Part shown: piece by piece, positions 51,967 through 61,969 of the stretch | Numbering within the stretch: the stretch's first letter is position 1 | How the letters are laid out: the number at the start of each line of letters is the position of its first letter | NCBI RefSeq assembly: GCF_008085915.1 | Contig: NZ_VSJK01000012.1 | Span: forward strand, 1 to 64,000 | DNA: 64,000 nucleotides | Origin: Oceaniovalibus sp. ACAM 378 | GTDB taxonomy: Bacteria; Pseudomonadota; Alphaproteobacteria; Rhodobacterales; Rhodobacteraceae | Direction: 5' to 3' | Translations under genes and position numbers: made by a program | Notes under the pieces: generated by a model | Told to the model about the DNA's origin: nothing | Database searches by the model: none | Seen by the model: only the letters and a program-made list of their open reading frames with translations

Positions 51967-53373
51967 ATGGATATTATCGAGCGGATGCGGGCCATCATCG
52001 GTGACGCCCATGTGCTGACGGGCAAGGATTGCGCGCGTTGGGCAAAGGACTGGACCGGCAAATATCACGGCCAGCCCATGGCGGTTCTGCGCCCTGCCTC
52101 TACCGCTGAAGTTTCGCAAATCATGCGGCTGGCCACTGAGACTGGCGCGGCTGTGGTGCCCGCGTCGGGGAACACCGGGCTGGTTGGCGGCTCCCATGCC
52201 CCCGGGCGGCTGGTGCTGTCGGTCGACCGGATGCGCGCGATCCGTGAAATCCGTCCCGGCGCGCAGCTTGCCATCGTCGACGCCGGGGTTGTGCTGGCCA
52301 ATCTGCACAGCGCCGTTGCCGAACACGGATTGGTGTTTCCCGTGACATTGGGCGCACGGGGCACGGCGCTGATCGGCGGCATCCTGTCGACCAATGCGGG
52401 CGGATCGAATGTTGTGCGCTTTGGCAACACCCGCGAACAGGTTCTGGGGATCGAGGTTGTCCTTCCCTCGGGTGAAATCCTGAACCTGATGAGCGAGCTG
52501 CGAAAGGACAATTCCGGTTTTGATCTGCGCGATCTGTTCATCGGGGCCGAAGGGACGCTGGGCATTATCACGGCGGCGGTGCTGAAACTGCGGCCCATGC
52601 CCGCCGCCTATGCGACTGCAATGGTGGCGCTGGCTTCGCTGGACGATGCGCTGGACCTGCTGAACCGGGTGCAGGCGGCATCGGGCGGCGCGGTCGAGGC
52701 GTTTGAATATATGCCCGGCGGCTATATCCGCGAACACCTGAAAATGCGCCCCGACGCCCGCCCGCCCTTTGCCGAAATCCACGACGTCAATGTGATGATC
52801 GAAATCGCCGCCACCGCTCCGAAAGATGCGATCCCCGGGCCGGACGGGGCGCTGCCGGTGATACAGACGCTGGAGACCCTGCTGGGCGAAATGCTGGCCG
52901 AGGGCGCCGTGCTCGACGCCACCATCGCCCAGAACGAGGCACAGCGCGCCGAAATCTGGACCCGGCGCGAGGACGCGGGCGAAATGTCGGTCAGCCGTAC
53001 CCCGGCCATTCCGATGGATGTTGCCCTGCCGCTGGATCGTCTGAGCGAATTTCTGGACCGCGCCGATCTCGCGTTGCAGGCCGTGGATCCGGGGGCCGAG
53101 CGTCTGATCGTGTCACATCTGGGCGACGGCAATATCCACCTGACGATCTGGCCCACCGCCACCGGCGCCGAACAGAGCGAAATGGTGCTGGAGCGGATCG
53201 AGGATATCGTCGCCGACATGCACGGCAGCTTTTCCGCCGAACACGGCATCGGTCTGTCCAAGCAGAGCGCAATGGCCCGGCGCAAGGATCCCGTCGCGCT
53301 GGATGTGATGCGGCGGATCAAGACGGCGCTCGACCCTGACAACATCATGAACCCCGGCAAAATCTTGCCGTGA
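51967..53373 (+). CDS. FAD-linked oxidase (D-2-hydroxyacid dehydrogenase / GlcD family)
   Basis: A 468-residue flavoenzyme with the FAD-binding type 4 domain (VVPASGNTGLVGGSHAPG near 60, TLGARGTALIGGILSTNAGG near 130) and a C-terminal FAD-oxidase domain ending in SHLGDGNIHLTIWP, SAEHGIGLSKQSAMARRKD and DPDNIMNPGKILP, typical of D-lactate and D-2-hydroxyglutarate dehydrogenases. GGGAGG lies before the ATG at 51967. Its stop overlaps the GTG start of an MFS transporter, suggesting import or export of its substrate. Confidence 0.92.
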   Translation: MDIIERMRAIIGDAHVLTGKDCARWAKDWTGKYHGQPMAVLRPASTAEVSQIMRLATETGAAVVPASGNTGLVGGSHAPGRLVLSVDRMRAIREIRPGAQLAIVDAGVVLANLHSAVAEHGLVFPVTLGARGTALIGGILSTNAGGSNVVRFGNTREQVLGIEVVLPSGEILNLMSELRKDNSGFDLRDLFIGAEGTLGIITAAVLKLRPMPAAYATAMVALASLDDALDLLNRVQAASGGAVEAFEYMPGGYIREHLKMRPDARPPFAEIHDVNVMIEIAATAPKDAIPGPDGALPVIQTLETLLGEMLAEGAVLDATIAQNEAQRAEIWTRREDAGEMSVSRTPAIPMDVALPLDRLSEFLDRADLALQAVDPGAERLIVSHLGDGNIHLTIWPTATGAEQSEMVLERIEDIVADMHGSFSAEHGIGLSKQSAMARRKDPVALDVMRRIKTALDPDNIMNPGKILP

Positions 53374-54578
53374 ACACCCTGAGGCTGATCCTTCGCGACC
53401 GTAGTCTGCGGTTGGTCGCCCTTGGCCTGATTGCATTCGGCACATTGGCCAGTTCGATGGGCACCTATCAATCGCTGATCGGGATCGATCGGTTCGGCTT
53501 TTCCGATGGGGAATATGCGCTGATCTTCATGGCCGGATCGGTCCTGTCCCTGATCGCTTCGCTGGGCGTCGGCATCCTGACCGACCGCAGCGCGAAGCGG
53601 CGCACCATGGCACGGGCGATGGCGTTTGCCGGGATCGCCGGATCGTTCGGCGTGACCCTGACCCACAGCCCGGTTGCCTTTGTCTTCGCGCATGTCTTGT
53701 TCTTTCCCGCCTTCAGCACGCTTTTCGGCCAGCTGTTCGCGCTGGCCCGGTTGGCGGCCACGGTGTACCCGCGCGCCCAGCGCACGGCGATCCAGACGAC
53801 GATCCGCGCGGTGTTCTGCTTGCCGTTTCTTGTGGTGCTGCCGCTTTGGGCCGTGGCGTTCAACGCCGGCGTCGACCTGCTGGCGGTATATTTCGTCAGC
53901 GGCGTGGCGGCGGCGGTCCTTTTGGCAATCTTTGTCTTCGCATGGCCGCGCGATGGCGCAACCGCCTGGAGGGACGAGGCGTCGGGCCTGACCTTCGCTG
54001 CGGCTCTGGGCGAACTGGCGCGCGGGCCCGTGTTGTCGCGGCTGGCGCTGTTGTCGGGCATTCAGGGGGCCAATGCGGTGTATATGATCACCGTCGGATT
54101 GATCCTGAACGCGGTGCCGGGGCGTGGACCCGGAGATGTGGGCATGTTCGTCGGCGTCGTTGCAGGGCTTGAGATGCCGGTGATCCTGGCTCTGCCCTTG
54201 CTGACGTCGCGGATCGGGCTGACGCCGGCCCTGACAGCAGGCGCGCTGATCTATGGCGTGTTTCTGTTCGCACTGCCGTTTCTGGGGCCATATCCCGCCG
54301 TCTGGCTGTTGCTGATCCCCGGTTCGATAGGTGCCGGAGTTCTGGCCTCACTGCCACTGTTGTACGTTCAGGAGATGATGGCACAGCGCCCCGGCACGGG
54401 CGGTTCGCTGGTGTCCCTCGTGTTTCTGGGTGGTCAGGTGATGAGCGCGGGCGTCTTCGCGCTCGGCTCGGCGCTGGGCGGCTATGGGGTGGCGACAACA
54501 ATGGGGGCGGTGATTGTCGCGGTCTGCGCGATCACCCTGTTGCTGGTCGACCGGCGCGGGATGCCGGTTCAGGCCTGA
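53370..54578 (+). CDS. MFS transporter
   Basis: A 402-residue membrane protein with about twelve hydrophobic segments and an MFS-type loop (GILTDRSAKRRTMARAMA) between segments 2 and 3. The GTG start overlaps the stop of the FAD-linked oxidase (GTGA), so the two are coupled. Its last 10 bases overlap the 3' end of hemC on the other strand. Substrate unknown; a 2-hydroxyacid is a reasonable guess from its partner. Confidence 0.88.
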   Translation: MNTLRLILRDRSLRLVALGLIAFGTLASSMGTYQSLIGIDRFGFSDGEYALIFMAGSVLSLIASLGVGILTDRSAKRRTMARAMAFAGIAGSFGVTLTHSPVAFVFAHVLFFPAFSTLFGQLFALARLAATVYPRAQRTAIQTTIRAVFCLPFLVVLPLWAVAFNAGVDLLAVYFVSGVAAAVLLAIFVFAWPRDGATAWRDEASGLTFAAALGELARGPVLSRLALLSGIQGANAVYMITVGLILNAVPGRGPGDVGMFVGVVAGLEMPVILALPLLTSRIGLTPALTAGALIYGVFLFALPFLGPYPAVWLLLIPGSIGAGVLASLPLLYVQEMMAQRPGTGGSLVSLVFLGGQVMSAGVFALGSALGGYGVATTMGAVIVAVCAITLLLVDRRGMPVQA

Positions 54579-55528
54579 TGCCAGTCAAAGAACCCCTCGC
54601 CCGCCCGCACCAACAAGCCCGCGGCCAGCGCCCGCCCCATTTCGGCGGCGTCTTCGATCGCGCCTGAAGTTTCGTCGGCAAGACATTCGGACCCGTCGGT
54701 GCGCAGGATTTCTCCCCGCAGCCGCATCGAGCCGCCGTCAAGCTCGGCCAGGCTCGCAATGGGGGTTTCGCACGACCCGTCCAGCGCGGCCAGAAACGCC
54801 CGTTCACCCGCCAGACGCTGACCCGTGGGAATATCGTGGATCGCCTCAATCATCGCGGCCACCCGCATGTCATCGGCCCGCCGCTCGATCCCGATGGCAC
54901 CCTGTGCCACGGCGGGCAGCATCGCATCCACAGAGATCGGAGTATGGGGGATATCGCCGGTACGCCCCAAACGGCGCAGGCCCGCCATGGCCAGAAACGT
55001 CGCTGCCGCCACGCCATCGGACAGCTTGCGCAGCCGGGTCTGCACGTTGCCGCGAAATTCGACCACATGCAGATCGGGCCGCCGGTACAGCAGTTGCGAG
55101 CGCCGCCGCAGCGACGAAGTGCCGACCGTCGCACCCTGTGCCAGCGCCTCCATATCCCCACCGCCGATCGAGATGAACGCATCGCGCACATCTTCGCGGG
55201 GAAGATAGCAATCAATGATCAGGCCCGCCGGTTGCAACACCGGCATGTCCTTCATCGAGTGCACGGCAATATCGATCCCGCCGCTCAGCATGGCCTCTTC
55301 GATTTCGCGGGTGAACAGGCCCTTGCCACCGATGTCTTTCAGCGCCCGATCCTGAACGCGGTCGCCCGTGGTGACGATGATGACGATTTCGAACGCTTCT
55401 GGCGGCAGATCGAAGACGGCAGACAGGCGTTCTCGCGTCTCATGAGCCTGCGCAAGCGCGAGCGGTGAGCCTCGGGTGCCGATTTTCAGCGGTTTGGCGG
55501 GGGTGGGAAGCGTTGTTGTCATGGCCAA
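54569..55528 (-). CDS. hemC: Hydroxymethylbilane synthase (porphobilinogen deaminase)
   Basis: HemC joins four porphobilinogens into hydroxymethylbilane for haem and related pigments. The 319-residue protein has GTRGSPLALAQAHE, KDIGGKGLFTREIE, HSMKDMP and the dipyrromethane-cofactor Cys253 in LDGSCETPIA. It is divergent from hemE across 97 bases and ends inside the 3' end of the MFS gene. Confidence 0.97.
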   Translation of the reverse strand: MAMTTTLPTPAKPLKIGTRGSPLALAQAHETRERLSAVFDLPPEAFEIVIIVTTGDRVQDRALKDIGGKGLFTREIEEAMLSGGIDIAVHSMKDMPVLQPAGLIIDCYLPREDVRDAFISIGGGDMEALAQGATVGTSSLRRRSQLLYRRPDLHVVEFRGNVQTRLRKLSDGVAAATFLAMAGLRRLGRTGDIPHTPISVDAMLPAVAQGAIGIERRADDMRVAAMIEAIHDIPTGQRLAGERAFLAALDGSCETPIASLAELDGGSMRLRGEILRTDGSECLADETSGAIEDAAEMGRALAAGLLVRAGEGFFDWHQA

Positions 55529-55625
55529 TCCCTAGCCTCGGCGCGCCCTCCTGACAACCTAAACCCGCTTGACAATCAGCGCCCCGAACCGGACGACCTT
55601 GGTGCCTTAACTGACGGGGGACACC

Positions 55626-56660
55626 ATGGCTGAAAAGTTACTGTTGCGTGCATTGGCAGGGGAAACTCTGCAAACGCCGCCTGCTTGGATGATGCGACAG
55701 GCTGGGCGATACCTGCCTGAATACAAAGCGACGCGGGCGCAGGCGGGCGACTTTTTGTCGCTGTGCTATAATCCCGATCTGGCGGCCGAGGTGACTTTGC
55801 AGCCAATCCGGCGCTTCGGGTTCGATGCCGCGATCATGTTTGCCGATATCTTGCTGATCCCGCAGGCGCTGGGGGCCGACCTGTGGTTCGTCACCGGCGA
55901 GGGACCGCGCCTTTCAACCATCACGTCACAGGCCGATTTCGACCTGCTGAAGCCCGCAGACCCGGACGTCGTCCACGAACATCTGGCGCCGATCTATGAA
56001 ACCCTGCGTATTCTGTCCCGCGAACTGCCCGACGATGTGACGCTGATCGGCTTTGCCGGTGCGCCCTGGACCGTCGCGACCTATATGATTGCCGGGCGTG
56101 GCACCCCGGATCAGGGCCCGGCGCATGCCCTGAAGAACGGCAACCGGCCGCTGTTCGAGGCACTGCTGGAGCGGATCACCGAAGCAACCATCGAATACCT
56201 CTCAGCGCAGATCGACGCAGGCGCCGAGGTGGTCAAACTGTTCGACAGCTGGGCCGGATCGCTGAAAGGCGATGAGTTCCGCCGCTATGCTCTGGAGCCC
56301 ACGAAACGCATCATCACCGAACTGAAGGCGCGCCACCCGAACACACCGGTCATCGCATTCCCGCGACAGGCCGGGGAGGCGTATATCGGATTCGCCCGTG
56401 AAACCGGGGCCGATTGCGTTGCCATCGACAATTCGGTCGATGCCGATTGGGCAGCGGCAAACGTGCAGATCGACGGCTGCGTGCAAGGCAACCTTGCCCC
56501 AAGCCATTTGGTCACCGGCGGTCAGGCGCTTGTGGACGAGGTGCGCCGGATCAAAGCGGCATTCTCGGGCGGCCCGCATATCTTCAATCTGGGCCATGGG
56601 ATCACGCCGGACGCCAACCCCGACAACGTCACACTGATGCTGGAGACGCTTCGGAGCTGA
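55626..56660 (+). CDS. hemE: Uroporphyrinogen decarboxylase
   Basis: HemE converts uroporphyrinogen III to coproporphyrinogen III. The 344-residue protein shows the substrate-binding [15 protein letters not shown] (residues 19-33), the conserved [12 protein letters not shown] and the late [18 protein letters not shown] lies before the ATG. A TTGACA element at 55569-55574 could be a -35, but no good -10 follows. Its last 32 bases overlap the 3' end of the convergent DHA2-type transporter gene. Confidence 0.97.
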   Translation: MAEKLLLRALAGETLQTPPAWMMRQAGRYLPEYKATRAQAGDFLSLCYNPDLAAEVTLQPIRRFGFDAAIMFADILLIPQALGADLWFVTGEGPRLSTITSQADFDLLKPADPDVVHEHLAPIYETLRILSRELPDDVTLIGFAGAPWTVATYMIAGRGTPDQGPAHALKNGNRPLFEALLERITEATIEYLSAQIDAGAEVVKLFDSWAGSLKGDEFRRYALEPTKRIITELKARHPNTPVIAFPRQAGEAYIGFARETGADCVAIDNSVDADWAAANVQIDGCVQGNLAPSHLVTGGQALVDEVRRIKAAFSGGPHIFNLGHGITPDANPDNVTLMLETLRS

Positions 56661-58101
56661 GGGCCGTGGGCCGGGGCAACAGCCACACCACCCCGGCCAA
56701 CAGCGCAAAGGACAGCACCGGATAGGCGATGGCGGTGGAAAAGGCGCGTTCGTACACCAAATGCGCCGCCGCGCTGCCCGCCGCCGGAACGCCGTCGAGC
56801 ATCGAAAAGAAGATTTGCCCGACAATCGCCACGCCCATAGCGCCGCCCACCTGCTGAAACGCCTGCAATGTCCCCGAGGCCGATCCGCTGTCCGGCCCGG
56901 AAACCGAAGACAGGATCGTGTTGAACAGCGGCGAAATTGCAGTGCCCAGCCCAAAACCGGCCAACAGCAGCGGCAGGATGAAGGCGCTGATCACAATCTC
57001 GTTCTCCAACTGCGCCACCACGATCCACAGGCTGCCCATGCCCAGCGCGACGGACAGACCGCCAACCGCGATCCGCGACCGCAGCACCCGGTTGCCCATC
57101 CGCCCGGCCACCAGAGATGCGGCCAGCACCCCGAACGAGAACGGCATCGTCGTCAGCCCCGATTGTAGCGGCGTCAGGCCGAAACCGTTTTGCAGGAACA
57201 GCGCCATGATCAGGAAGAACCCCGGAATGCCCGAAAACAGCAGCGCGGTGATCAGGATGCCCAAAAGATAGGTGCGGTTGGCCAACAGGCTCGCGGGCAA
57301 CAGCTCGGGTCGGCCTGACGCCGCCTGCCTGCGTTGCCAGCGGGCGAACAGATAGGCCATGGGCACAGCCCCGGCCATCATCACGAAACACCACGTTGGC
57401 CAGCCCAGTGCGCGCCCTTCGATCAGCGGAAACACCACCATCAACAGGGTCGCACCGGCCAGAAGGATGCCCACCGTATCGATCCCCAGATCGCGCCGTC
57501 GCGCCACCTTTGGCAGAAACCGCAGGGCCAGAAGGATCGCTGCGATCCCGACCGGGATGTTGACCAGAAAGATCGGCCGCCAGTCCAGCCCCCAAATGTC
57601 AGCTCCGATCAACAGCCCGCCCAGAACCGGCCCGGTGACCGAGGCAAGCCCGGCAGACAGCCCGAACATCGCGAAGGCTGCGCCGCGTTCTTCGGGCGGA
57701 AACAGGGCCGGAACAAGCGCCAGCGTCTGGGGGATCATCAACGCCCCGCCAACCCCCTGCACCACACGCGCCCCGACCAGCGTTTCGATCGTCGGCGCAA
57801 GGCCGCAGAACGCCGACCCGATGGTGAACACCACAACCCCGGCGATAAAGACGTTGCGCCGCCCATAGATATCGCCGAACCGCCCGCCCGGAATCAGGCA
57901 GAGCGCAAACACGAGGATATAGATGGCCACGACCCATTCGATCTCTTCAGGGCTTGCACCCAACGCGTCCTGCATACTGGGCAGGGCGACGTTCACGATC
58001 GTTACGTCGATGAGATTCATGAACCCCGCAACCAGCAATACGGCCATGGCGATCCAGCGCGCCCGGGAATCGGGTGGCGCGTCGGCGGTGGTTTCAGACA
58101 T
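56629..58101 (-). CDS. MFS transporter of the DHA2 (EmrB/QacA) family
   Basis: A 490-residue drug/proton-antiporter-like protein with about fourteen hydrophobic segments. The DHA2 motif region [15 protein letters not shown] is in segment 1, [14 protein letters not shown] is the conserved loop, and [10 protein letters not shown] is the antiporter motif C. I use the second ATG (58101), which has AAAGG at 7 bases; the ATG at 58107 is too close to it. The last 32 bases overlap hemE. Lying between hemE and hemF, it could export porphyrins, but that is inference. Confidence 0.9.
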   Translation of the reverse strand: MSETTADAPPDSRARWIAMAVLLVAGFMNLIDVTIVNVALPSMQDALGASPEEIEWVVAIYILVFALCLIPGGRFGDIYGRRNVFIAGVVVFTIGSAFCGLAPTIETLVGARVVQGVGGALMIPQTLALVPALFPPEERGAAFAMFGLSAGLASVTGPVLGGLLIGADIWGLDWRPIFLVNIPVGIAAILLALRFLPKVARRRDLGIDTVGILLAGATLLMVVFPLIEGRALGWPTWCFVMMAGAVPMAYLFARWQRRQAASGRPELLPASLLANRTYLLGILITALLFSGIPGFFLIMALFLQNGFGLTPLQSGLTTMPFSFGVLAASLVAGRMGNRVLRSRIAVGGLSVALGMGSLWIVVAQLENEIVISAFILPLLLAGFGLGTAISPLFNTILSSVSGPDSGSASGTLQAFQQVGGAMGVAIVGQIFFSMLDGVPAAGSAAAHLVYERAFSTAIAYPVLSFALLAGVVWLLPRPTALSSEASPASV

Positions 58102-58267
58102 GGACATACCTTTCTGCGGTCGGACGGCGGACCAGATCGCTAACTAGGGTGGCGGTCCGGTCTTCCAAGGCGGGCGTCAAGGATTCGTCACCTGAGCGCC
58201 GCGCCCGCGACGCTGTGGCATGGAATTCTGCCGGGGAACAGGGCCGGAAAGAAAGGAAACGAAAGCT

Positions 58268-58648
58268 ATGCGCCTGATCCTTCGTCTCTGCCTTGCCGTT
58301 TTGCGCGCCGGGCTGATCGCCTGTTCGGTCACCCTTAGCGGCTGGTTCATCGTCGCTCCGCCCAATGGCGCCGAACTGCGGGCGCTGTCGCGCGAAGGTC
58401 AGGACCCCGCGGATCTGCGCCGGGCGGTTGTGCAAAGACGGCTTGCGCGCGCCGCACTGGCAGTGGCGCCCGATCTGACGGTCGACCTGATCACCCGGCA
58501 GGGACAGGGCAGTGTCAGCCGCGAACAGGTCGCGTCCAGCCTGCAGGCCATCGCTCAGGGTCGCGGCGATGCCCCCGACGAGGCGCCAGTTGCAGCAGTG
58601 CGCGTGATCAGCGGCGCAAGATTTGAACGCCCGCCCGCCGACGGGTGA
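58268..58648 (+). CDS. Small membrane-anchored protein of unknown function
   Basis: A 126-residue protein with an N-terminal hydrophobic segment (LRLCLAVLRAGLIACSVTLS then GWFIV) and a soluble, Ala/Arg-rich remainder. It starts at the ATG 58268 with AAGGAA upstream. The N-terminal Cys is not in a good lipobox. It converges on hemF. No domain recognised. Confidence 0.62.
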   Translation: MRLILRLCLAVLRAGLIACSVTLSGWFIVAPPNGAELRALSREGQDPADLRRAVVQRRLARAALAVAPDLTVDLITRQGQGSVSREQVASSLQAIAQGRGDAPDEAPVAAVRVISGARFERPPADG

Positions 58649-58658
58649 ATCAACGGCG

Positions 58659-59582
58659 TCACACCCATTTTGCCAGGGGTGGCAGGCTCATCAGAACCGC
58701 ATTTGCATCATGCCCGGTTTCCAGCCCGAATTTCGTACCCCGGTCATAGACCAGATTGTATTCCGCATAGAGCCCGCGATGGATCAGCTGCGTGTCCCTT
58801 TCCGCATCGCCCCAAGCCATATCGCGGCGCCGGTCGACCAGCGGCACAAAGGCGGGAAGAAAAGCGCGCCCGATGTCCCGTGTCAGCGCCATATCGGTCT
58901 GCCAATCGCCGGTGCAGTGATCGTCCATGAAGATGCCGCCGACACCCCTTGCGCGGCCCCGGTGCGGAATAAAGAAATATTCATCGGCCCAAGCCTTCAG
59001 GCGCGGATAATGCGCCGTGCCGTGGGGATCGAGATGCGTCTTTTGAACCTCGTGAAAATGCGCCGTATCTTCGGCGTATTCGATGCAGGGGTTCAGGTCG
59101 GACCCACCGCCGAACCACCAGGCATGGGGGGTCCAGAACATACGGGTGTTCATATGCACGGCGGGCACATGGGGGTTTTGCATATGCGCCACCAGCGATA
59201 TGCCACTGGCCCAGAACTGTGGATCTCCGGCCATGCCCGGGATCCCCTTGCGCGCCGCCATGGCATGCTGCGCCCGTTCGCCCAGCTTGCCGAAAACGGT
59301 GGAGACGTTCACCCCGACCTTTTCGAACACGCGCCCGCCGCGCATCACACTCATCAATCCGCCGCCCGCATCGCTGCCGTCGTCGGACCGGCGGCGCGTC
59401 TCGCTCACCTCGAACCGGCCTGCGGGCAGGTTGGCGGAAGGGCCTTCGGTCTGACGGTCCTCAAGCGATTCGAACGCGGCGACGATTTCGTCGCGCAGGG
59501 TATGAAACCACGCCGCGGCAGTGGTTTTTTCGTCGGTCATCGCGTCCGGAGTGGTCGGGGCGTGAAATGCAGAGGTTTCCAT
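58659..59582 (-). CDS. hemF: Coproporphyrinogen III oxidase, oxygen-dependent
   Basis: HemF makes protoporphyrinogen IX from coproporphyrinogen III using oxygen. The 307-residue product has NVSTVFGKLGERAQ, HMNTRMFWTPHAWWFGGGSDL and YFFIPHRGRARGVGGIFMDD in family order. The start is probably the ATG at 59582; in-frame ATGs at 59624 and 59540 are alternatives. With hemC and hemE nearby it gives three pathway steps within 5 kb. Confidence 0.96.
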   Translation of the reverse strand: METSAFHAPTTPDAMTDEKTTAAAWFHTLRDEIVAAFESLEDRQTEGPSANLPAGRFEVSETRRRSDDGSDAGGGLMSVMRGGRVFEKVGVNVSTVFGKLGERAQHAMAARKGIPGMAGDPQFWASGISLVAHMQNPHVPAVHMNTRMFWTPHAWWFGGGSDLNPCIEYAEDTAHFHEVQKTHLDPHGTAHYPRLKAWADEYFFIPHRGRARGVGGIFMDDHCTGDWQTDMALTRDIGRAFLPAFVPLVDRRRDMAWGDAERDTQLIHRGLYAEYNLVYDRGTKFGLETGHDANAVLMSLPPLAKWV

Positions 59583-59674
59583 GACAGGTCTTTCGGCTGT
59601 TTTCGCGGCGCGACTGTCAGCCATGGGCGCGGGGTTGGCAAGCCTTGGACGGTGTGATCGGGGGCCGAATCGCG

Positions 59675-60481
59675 CTAGTGGGCTGAACTGTCCACCCCGT
59701 CGATCAGGGTACGCCCACCATCGATGGTGAGGATCTGACCGGTGATGAACCCGGCACCGTCACTGGCCAGAAACTGCACCGCCTCGGCCACCTCGGTGGG
59801 GCTGGCAATTCGCGCCAGGGGGGTGTGACCGATGATATCGGCGCGCATCTCGGAATTGCCCTTGATCGCGCCTTGCAATGACGCGCTCATCACGCTGCCG
59901 AAAGCCACGGCGTTCACCCGGATACGGTTGGGCGCGAGTGCCACGGCAAGGCTGCGCGTGGCCTGATCCAGCGCGGCGCAACTGACCGAATAGGCCAGAA
60001 GATCGGACCGGGTGCGGCGCGCCGCGATCGAGCTGAGGTTGACGATCGCCCCGGCCGGACGATCGTCGTCATCCTTGGCCGATTGCTTGATCATCCGTTT
60101 GGCAAAGGATTGCGACAGACGCAGCGTCGTCATCAGGTTCTGTTCCAGCAGCGTGGAAACCGACGTGTCCTCGGGGTTCAGGGGATCGGTCGGCATCATC
60201 TGACGCGACGCATTGACCAATATATCGACCCGGTCAAAGGCATCGACCGTGGCCGACAGAAGATTGGCGACCGTCAGCCGTTCACGCAAATCACCGACAA
60301 AATAACGCACCTGCCCGGCATCGTCCTGTGCCTCGGCACATTCACTTTCCAGAGCGGCCTCGTCCATGTCGGCAAACATCACATTCGCGCCGTTGTCGAC
60401 GAAATGCCGCGCAATGGCGAGCCCGATACCGTTGGCCGCACCTGTGACGACAGCGGTCTTGCCTGCGATTGATAGGGACAT
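59675..60481 (-). CDS. SDR-family protein with substituted catalytic lysine
   Basis: A 268-residue SDR fold protein: cofactor loop TGAANGIG (13-20), Asp64 region, LVNAS, and a Ser-Tyr pair at Ser150/151 and Tyr164. The residue that should be the catalytic Lys (Tyr+4) is Cys168 (YSVSC, codon TGC). The C-terminal region FITGQILTIDGGRTL is typical of FabG-like SDRs. It may be inactive, use another base, or have a different role. It follows hemF on the same strand. Confidence 0.88.
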   Translation of the reverse strand: MSLSIAGKTAVVTGAANGIGLAIARHFVDNGANVMFADMDEAALESECAEAQDDAGQVRYFVGDLRERLTVANLLSATVDAFDRVDILVNASRQMMPTDPLNPEDTSVSTLLEQNLMTTLRLSQSFAKRMIKQSAKDDDDRPAGAIVNLSSIAARRTRSDLLAYSVSCAALDQATRSLAVALAPNRIRVNAVAFGSVMSASLQGAIKGNSEMRADIIGHTPLARIASPTEVAEAVQFLASDGAGFITGQILTIDGGRTLIDGVDSSAH

Positions 60482-60500
60482 TTAAATGCTCCGGTGGGAA

Positions 60501-61505
60501 TCAGCGGGAGGTACGGGCCGTTCTGTTGGACGGACGATTCGACTGGCGCAAAGGACGTTCGGCCTGAACAACCTTGAACGCCGGATCGTCCGAAAGCAGG
60601 GTCACCTTGGAAAAGCTTTCGGTCAGCGCAGTCTCATAGGGCAGATGCCGGTTCGCCACCAGCCACAGTTTTCCCTGTGGTTTCAGCAGCCGTGCTGCCG
60701 CGACGATAAAGTCACGCCCAAGACCCGGATCGGCGGCCCGGGCGATATGGAATGGCGGGTTCGTCACCACATGATCTGCCCCCCCCGGAAGGGCAAAGGA
60801 CAGCGCGTCGGCCCAGTGAAACTGCGCCCGTTCGTCGGTCACATTGGTCCGCGCGCAGGTCAGCGCGGCATGATCCGCCTCGACCAGATGACAGGCGGTC
60901 ACGCCCTCGCGTTGCAGGATCTCGCGTGCAAGATACCCCCAGCCGGCCCCCAGATCGACGACAACACCCGGCATTTTCGGCGGCAAGAAACTGGCCAGCA
61001 GGACAGATGCGCGGTCCGGTCCGTCGGCGGAAAACACGCCGGGCAGGGTTATCGCGCCATCGCCGTGGCGGGTGGCTTCGGCGCGCCAGTCCGACAGATC
61101 GGCCCCGGTGAAGGCAAACAGCTTGCCATGAGCTTTGGCGATCACCGAAGACACCGTTCCGCGACTGCGCAGATCACGGATCAATCCATCGGCCCCGTCG
61201 GTCTTTTGCCCGTCGATCCAGACCGTGCCACACTGGACGACCGCCTGCGCGATCAGATCCCGTGCAGCCGCCTTTGCCCGGGGCAGCACCACCAGCGCCG
61301 CATCGAACGCGCCTGAGGGTTCGGTGACCACGTCATGGCCCCGGGCACGCAGCGCGGCGACATCGGGAAAGAACCCCTGCACCACTTGCAGGTCAGCGCC
61401 CAGCGCCGACAGGTCGTCGTCCGCCCTTGCGCCAAAAACAATCCAGCGGGCAGTAAGCGGTAAAAGCCCGTCGTCGCGGGCGATATTCAAACGGGATGAA
61501 AGCAT
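60501..61505 (-). CDS. Class I methyltransferase, RsmC-like (16S rRNA m2G1207)
   Basis: A 334-residue protein with an N-terminal non-catalytic RsmC half and a C-terminal SAM-dependent domain: VVDLGAGWGYLARE (about 185-198) and the N2-guanine motif VTNPPFH (about 245). RsmC methylates G1207 of 16S rRNA. The Arg/Ser/Thr-rich tail (RQSNRPSNRTARTSR) is unusual. It lies 16 bases after clpS on the same strand. Confidence 0.88.
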   Translation of the reverse strand: MLSSRLNIARDDGLLPLTARWIVFGARADDDLSALGADLQVVQGFFPDVAALRARGHDVVTEPSGAFDAALVVLPRAKAAARDLIAQAVVQCGTVWIDGQKTDGADGLIRDLRSRGTVSSVIAKAHGKLFAFTGADLSDWRAEATRHGDGAITLPGVFSADGPDRASVLLASFLPPKMPGVVVDLGAGWGYLAREILQREGVTACHLVEADHAALTCARTNVTDERAQFHWADALSFALPGGADHVVTNPPFHIARAADPGLGRDFIVAAARLLKPQGKLWLVANRHLPYETALTESFSKVTLLSDDPAFKVVQAERPLRQSNRPSNRTARTSR

Positions 61506-61521
61506 GGGTCGGGCGTTCGCC

Positions 61522-61863
61522 CTATTCCTTTTCCATGGTGCATTGCAGCGGGTGCTGATTGCGGCGTGCGAAATCCATCACCTGCGCCACCTTCGTCTCG
61601 GCCACTTCGAACGAGAACACGCCAACCACCGCCAAACCTTTTTTGTGCACCGTCAGCATCACTTCGAAACTCTGGGCGTGGTTCATACCGAAGAATCGCT
61701 CCAGCACATGAACCACGAATTCCATTGGCGTATAGTCATCGTTCAGCAGCATCACCTTGTACAGGGGCGGGCGCTGAGTCTTCTTGCGAGTCTCGAGAAT
61801 GACCCCGGTATCGTCCTGGCCGGGTTCATCCTTGCCAGACATCATTTCGTCACTTGATGTCAC
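61522..61863 (-). CDS. clpS: ClpS, adaptor of the Clp protease
   Basis: ClpS delivers N-degron proteins to ClpA/ClpP. The 113-residue protein has the conserved [18 protein letters not shown] region, [10 protein letters not shown] and CTMEKE end. The start is taken as the GTG at 61863 (GGAG upstream); an ATG six codons later is the alternative. clpA is not adjacent, unlike in many bacteria. Confidence 0.95.
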   Translation of the reverse strand: MTSSDEMMSGKDEPGQDDTGVILETRKKTQRPPLYKVMLLNDDYTPMEFVVHVLERFFGMNHAQSFEVMLTVHKKGLAVVGVFSFEVAETKVAQVMDFARRNQHPLQCTMEKE

Positions 61864-61969
61864 TTTGCAGCTCCGTCGGGTCGGGTGGGATCAAAGCGCA
61901 CTATATAAGCCCGAAGAACCGTGTGAAAAGGGGGGGTCGCCCACACACTCCAATTCACACCCGGAACAA

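Noticed and set aside
55529-55625. Possible origin of replication in the hemC-hemE gap (origins near hemE are known in some alphaproteobacteria)
   Set aside because: Only 97 bases, with no DnaA box and no AT-rich unwinding region.
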